Part shown: one piece after another, positions 22,806 to 23,258 of the stretch
Layout: every line of letters starts with the position of its first letter
How positions within the stretch are numbered: the stretch's first letter is position 1
Origin: a virus
Strand: one strand, 5' to 3'
Virus record (IMG/VR): IMGVR_UViG_3300034190_000487
Coordinates: 1 to 23,258 of that record
DNA: 23,258 bases
The notes under the pieces: generated by a model
Told to the model about the DNA's origin: nothing
The model's input: the letters and a program-made list of their open reading frames with translations, nothing else
Databases searched by the model: none
Position numbers and translations under genes: made by a program

Positions 22806-22926
22806 GTTAGTAGTTAAACTAACCCTAGGCGGGTTAGCCGCAGGCTACTGCACTTTGTGAATAAGTCAACCACTTTATTAGGTGGCGGAGTTATGGGTAC
22901 AGTAACTTACGTGGCCTGTAACCCAT
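22806..22926. repeat. Cluster of inverted repeats in the control region
   Basis: Bases 22791-23084 hold no gene. This part has four dyads: GTTAGT/ACTAAC (22806-22811, 22818-22823); CTAACCC/GGGTTAG with a 5-base loop (22819-22837); TAGCC/GGCTA with a 3-base loop (22835-22847), which shares bases with the former; and ATGGGTACAG/CTGTAACCCAT with one bulged base (22893-22926). None is followed by a T-run, so they are not ordinary terminators. They could be regulator or recombinase sites, a replication origin, or a structured leader of the leftward transcript. Confidence 0.55.
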
Positions 22927-22946
22927 TGAAAATAAACGATTTACCT

Positions 22947-22988
22947 ATAACCTGAAGGTCGTAGGTTCAAATCCTACTCCCGCAACCA
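22947..22988 (+). other. 3' half of initiator tRNA (tRNA-fMet); putative attP core
   Basis: These 42 bases run from inside the anticodon loop (ATAACCTGA) through the variable region and T-arm (GTAGG, loop TTCAAAT, CCTAC) to TCCCGCA-A-CCA, agreeing with alphaproteobacterial tRNA-fMet as I recall it. The A at the acceptor end (position 72) fits the initiator-specific C1-A72 mismatch. The 5' half is absent: the bases upstream do not make a D-arm or the matching acceptor strand. A tRNA 3' half beginning in the anticodon loop is the classic form of a phage attachment core used by tyrosine integrases. No integrase is in this window. Confidence 0.65.
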
Positions 22989-23020
22989 ATAGATTGATAT
23001 CATTGAATTTTTATATTTCA

Positions 23021-23033
23021 AAGTGATACAAGT
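23021..23033 (+). promoter_or_regulatory. Copy 3 of the AAGTGRTAC motif (possible operator)
   Basis: AAGTGATACAAGT differs at one base from the copy at 17132-17144. It lies a few bases downstream of the expected start point (about 23036) of the leftward promoter at 23043-23071, a common place for a repressor site. A weaker relative, AAGTGGTTGAC on the minus strand, lies at 22865-22875. Confidence 0.4.
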
Positions 23034-23056
23034 TGAGTTAAGTTAATAAAAGTTAA
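23031..23056 (+). repeat. Phased AGTTRA direct repeats
   Basis: AGTTGA at 23031 and AGTTAA at 23036, 23041 and 23051 recur at steps of 5, 5 and 10 bases, that is half and whole helical turns, covering the -10 region of the leftward promoter. Another AGTTAA is at 22812 on the far side of the tRNA fragment. They may be binding sites for a regulator or integrase arm-type sites. Confidence 0.4.
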
Positions 23057-23071
23057 TGTTTTACGTGTCAA
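23043..23071 (-). promoter_or_regulatory. Leftward sigma70 promoter of the primase operon
   Basis: On the minus strand a consensus TTGACA (23066-23071) and TATTAA (23043-23048) are 17 bases apart, just after the ThyX stop. This is the best -35 box in the intergenic regions of the window and would serve the small Cys/His protein, primase and downstream genes through a leader of about 245 bases that crosses the tRNA-like fragment and inverted repeats. Confidence 0.65.
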
Positions 23072-23084
23072 CTTTATTTTTTTT

Positions 23085-23258
23085 TCACTTCGAATCCATT
23101 AATGCATCCCAAGATACTGGATATAATCTTTTCATTATATCGCTGATCTCGTCTGCAATTATTTTTGTTTCGTTCTGTGTGTCGCTAGTACAGCGCAGCT
23201 TACACATATCTGCAAAGGCATCTAAACTACCAGACCAATACCATTCGGTCATTAGATT
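23085..23258 (-). CDS. thyX: Flavin-dependent thymidylate synthase ThyX, C-terminal part (partial)
   Basis: The frame enters from the right edge and ends at TGA 23085-23087, giving 57 residues. The segment MTEWYWSGSLDAFADMCKLR, then TSDTQNETKIIADEI, ending YPVSWDALMDSK, matches the end of ThyX, where the Arg after the SL..F helix and the following D-x-Q-x-E helix help form the substrate site. ThyX makes dTMP from dUMP with folate and FAD, which complements the RNR and MazG downstream. The RHR signature would lie outside the window. A run of nine A follows the stop on the coding strand, then the promoter for the next operon. The call is from sequence pattern in the visible 57 residues only. 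Confidence 0.75.
   Translation of the reverse strand, partial: NLMTEWYWSGSLDAFADMCKLRCTSDTQNETKIIADEISDIMKRLYPVSWDALMDSK

Noticed and set aside
22893-22955. A 20-codon plus-strand ORF (ATG 22893) behind a GGCGGAG
   Set aside because: It lies on the strand opposite to all nearby genes, within an inverted repeat, and has no recognisable product.
22912-22988. A complete tRNA gene ending at CCA 22988
   Set aside because: Only the 3' part fits. The bases from 22912 to 22946 form no D-arm, no 5' acceptor strand and no anticodon stem partner.
1-23258. CRISPR arrays, insertion sequences or a T7-type RNA polymerase gene
   Set aside because: No regularly spaced repeats, transposase or single-subunit RNA polymerase motifs were seen in the window.

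Overview
This window is part of the genome of a lytic-style, T7-like podovirus. It is AT-rich, tightly packed and split into two opposed gene blocks. The replication genes, the B12-dependent (class II) ribonucleotide reductase, MazG, the ThyX fragment and the T7 gp13/gp1.7-type small genes together resemble marine roseophages of the SIO1/'cobavirus' type. A fragment matching the 3' half of an alphaproteobacterial initiator tRNA (22947-22988) also points to an alphaproteobacterial host, probably a marine one. This assignment rests on recognised families and gene order, not on a database search.

Bases 1-11749 read rightward and hold late genes. They are the end of a probable holin, a GH19-type endolysin with a peptidoglycan-binding domain, a GNAT-like protein in the position of T7 gp13, and then a run of large, mostly helical, Ala/Asn/Gln-rich proteins (477, 722, 61, 192, 770 and 1203 residues). 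The large ones probably include the internal/ejection proteins of the virion. Capsid, portal and terminase genes are not in the window. The rightward block ends in a hairpin terminator at 11833-11866. A leftward terminator lies just before it at 11748-11775, so the two transcription units converge here.

Bases 23258-11865 read leftward and hold early and replication genes. In order of transcription they are: the ThyX C-terminus; a gene-free control region with a TTGACA promoter, several inverted repeats and the tRNA-fMet-like fragment; a small Cys/His protein; a zinc/TOPRIM primase; three micro-genes; a terminator; a DnaB-family helicase (so the T7 gp4 functions are on two genes); an orphan DNA methyltransferase; a family A DNA polymerase with a DnaJ-like CXXCXGXG insertion; a second promoter; a putative ssDNA-binding protein; a RecE-like nuclease; a second small PD-(D/E)XK nuclease; an unknown protein; a DUF3310/gp1.7-like protein; MazG; class II RNR; two RNA hairpins; and a third PD-(D/E)XK nuclease. 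Together these would open, prime and copy DNA, recycle host DNA and supply dNTPs.

The points most worth following are the tRNA-fMet 3'-half as a possible attP in a phage with no visible integrase, a short motif (AAGTGRTAC) that recurs at all three predicted promoters, the zinc-finger-like insertion in the polymerase thumb, and a pair of related micro-proteins between primase and helicase.
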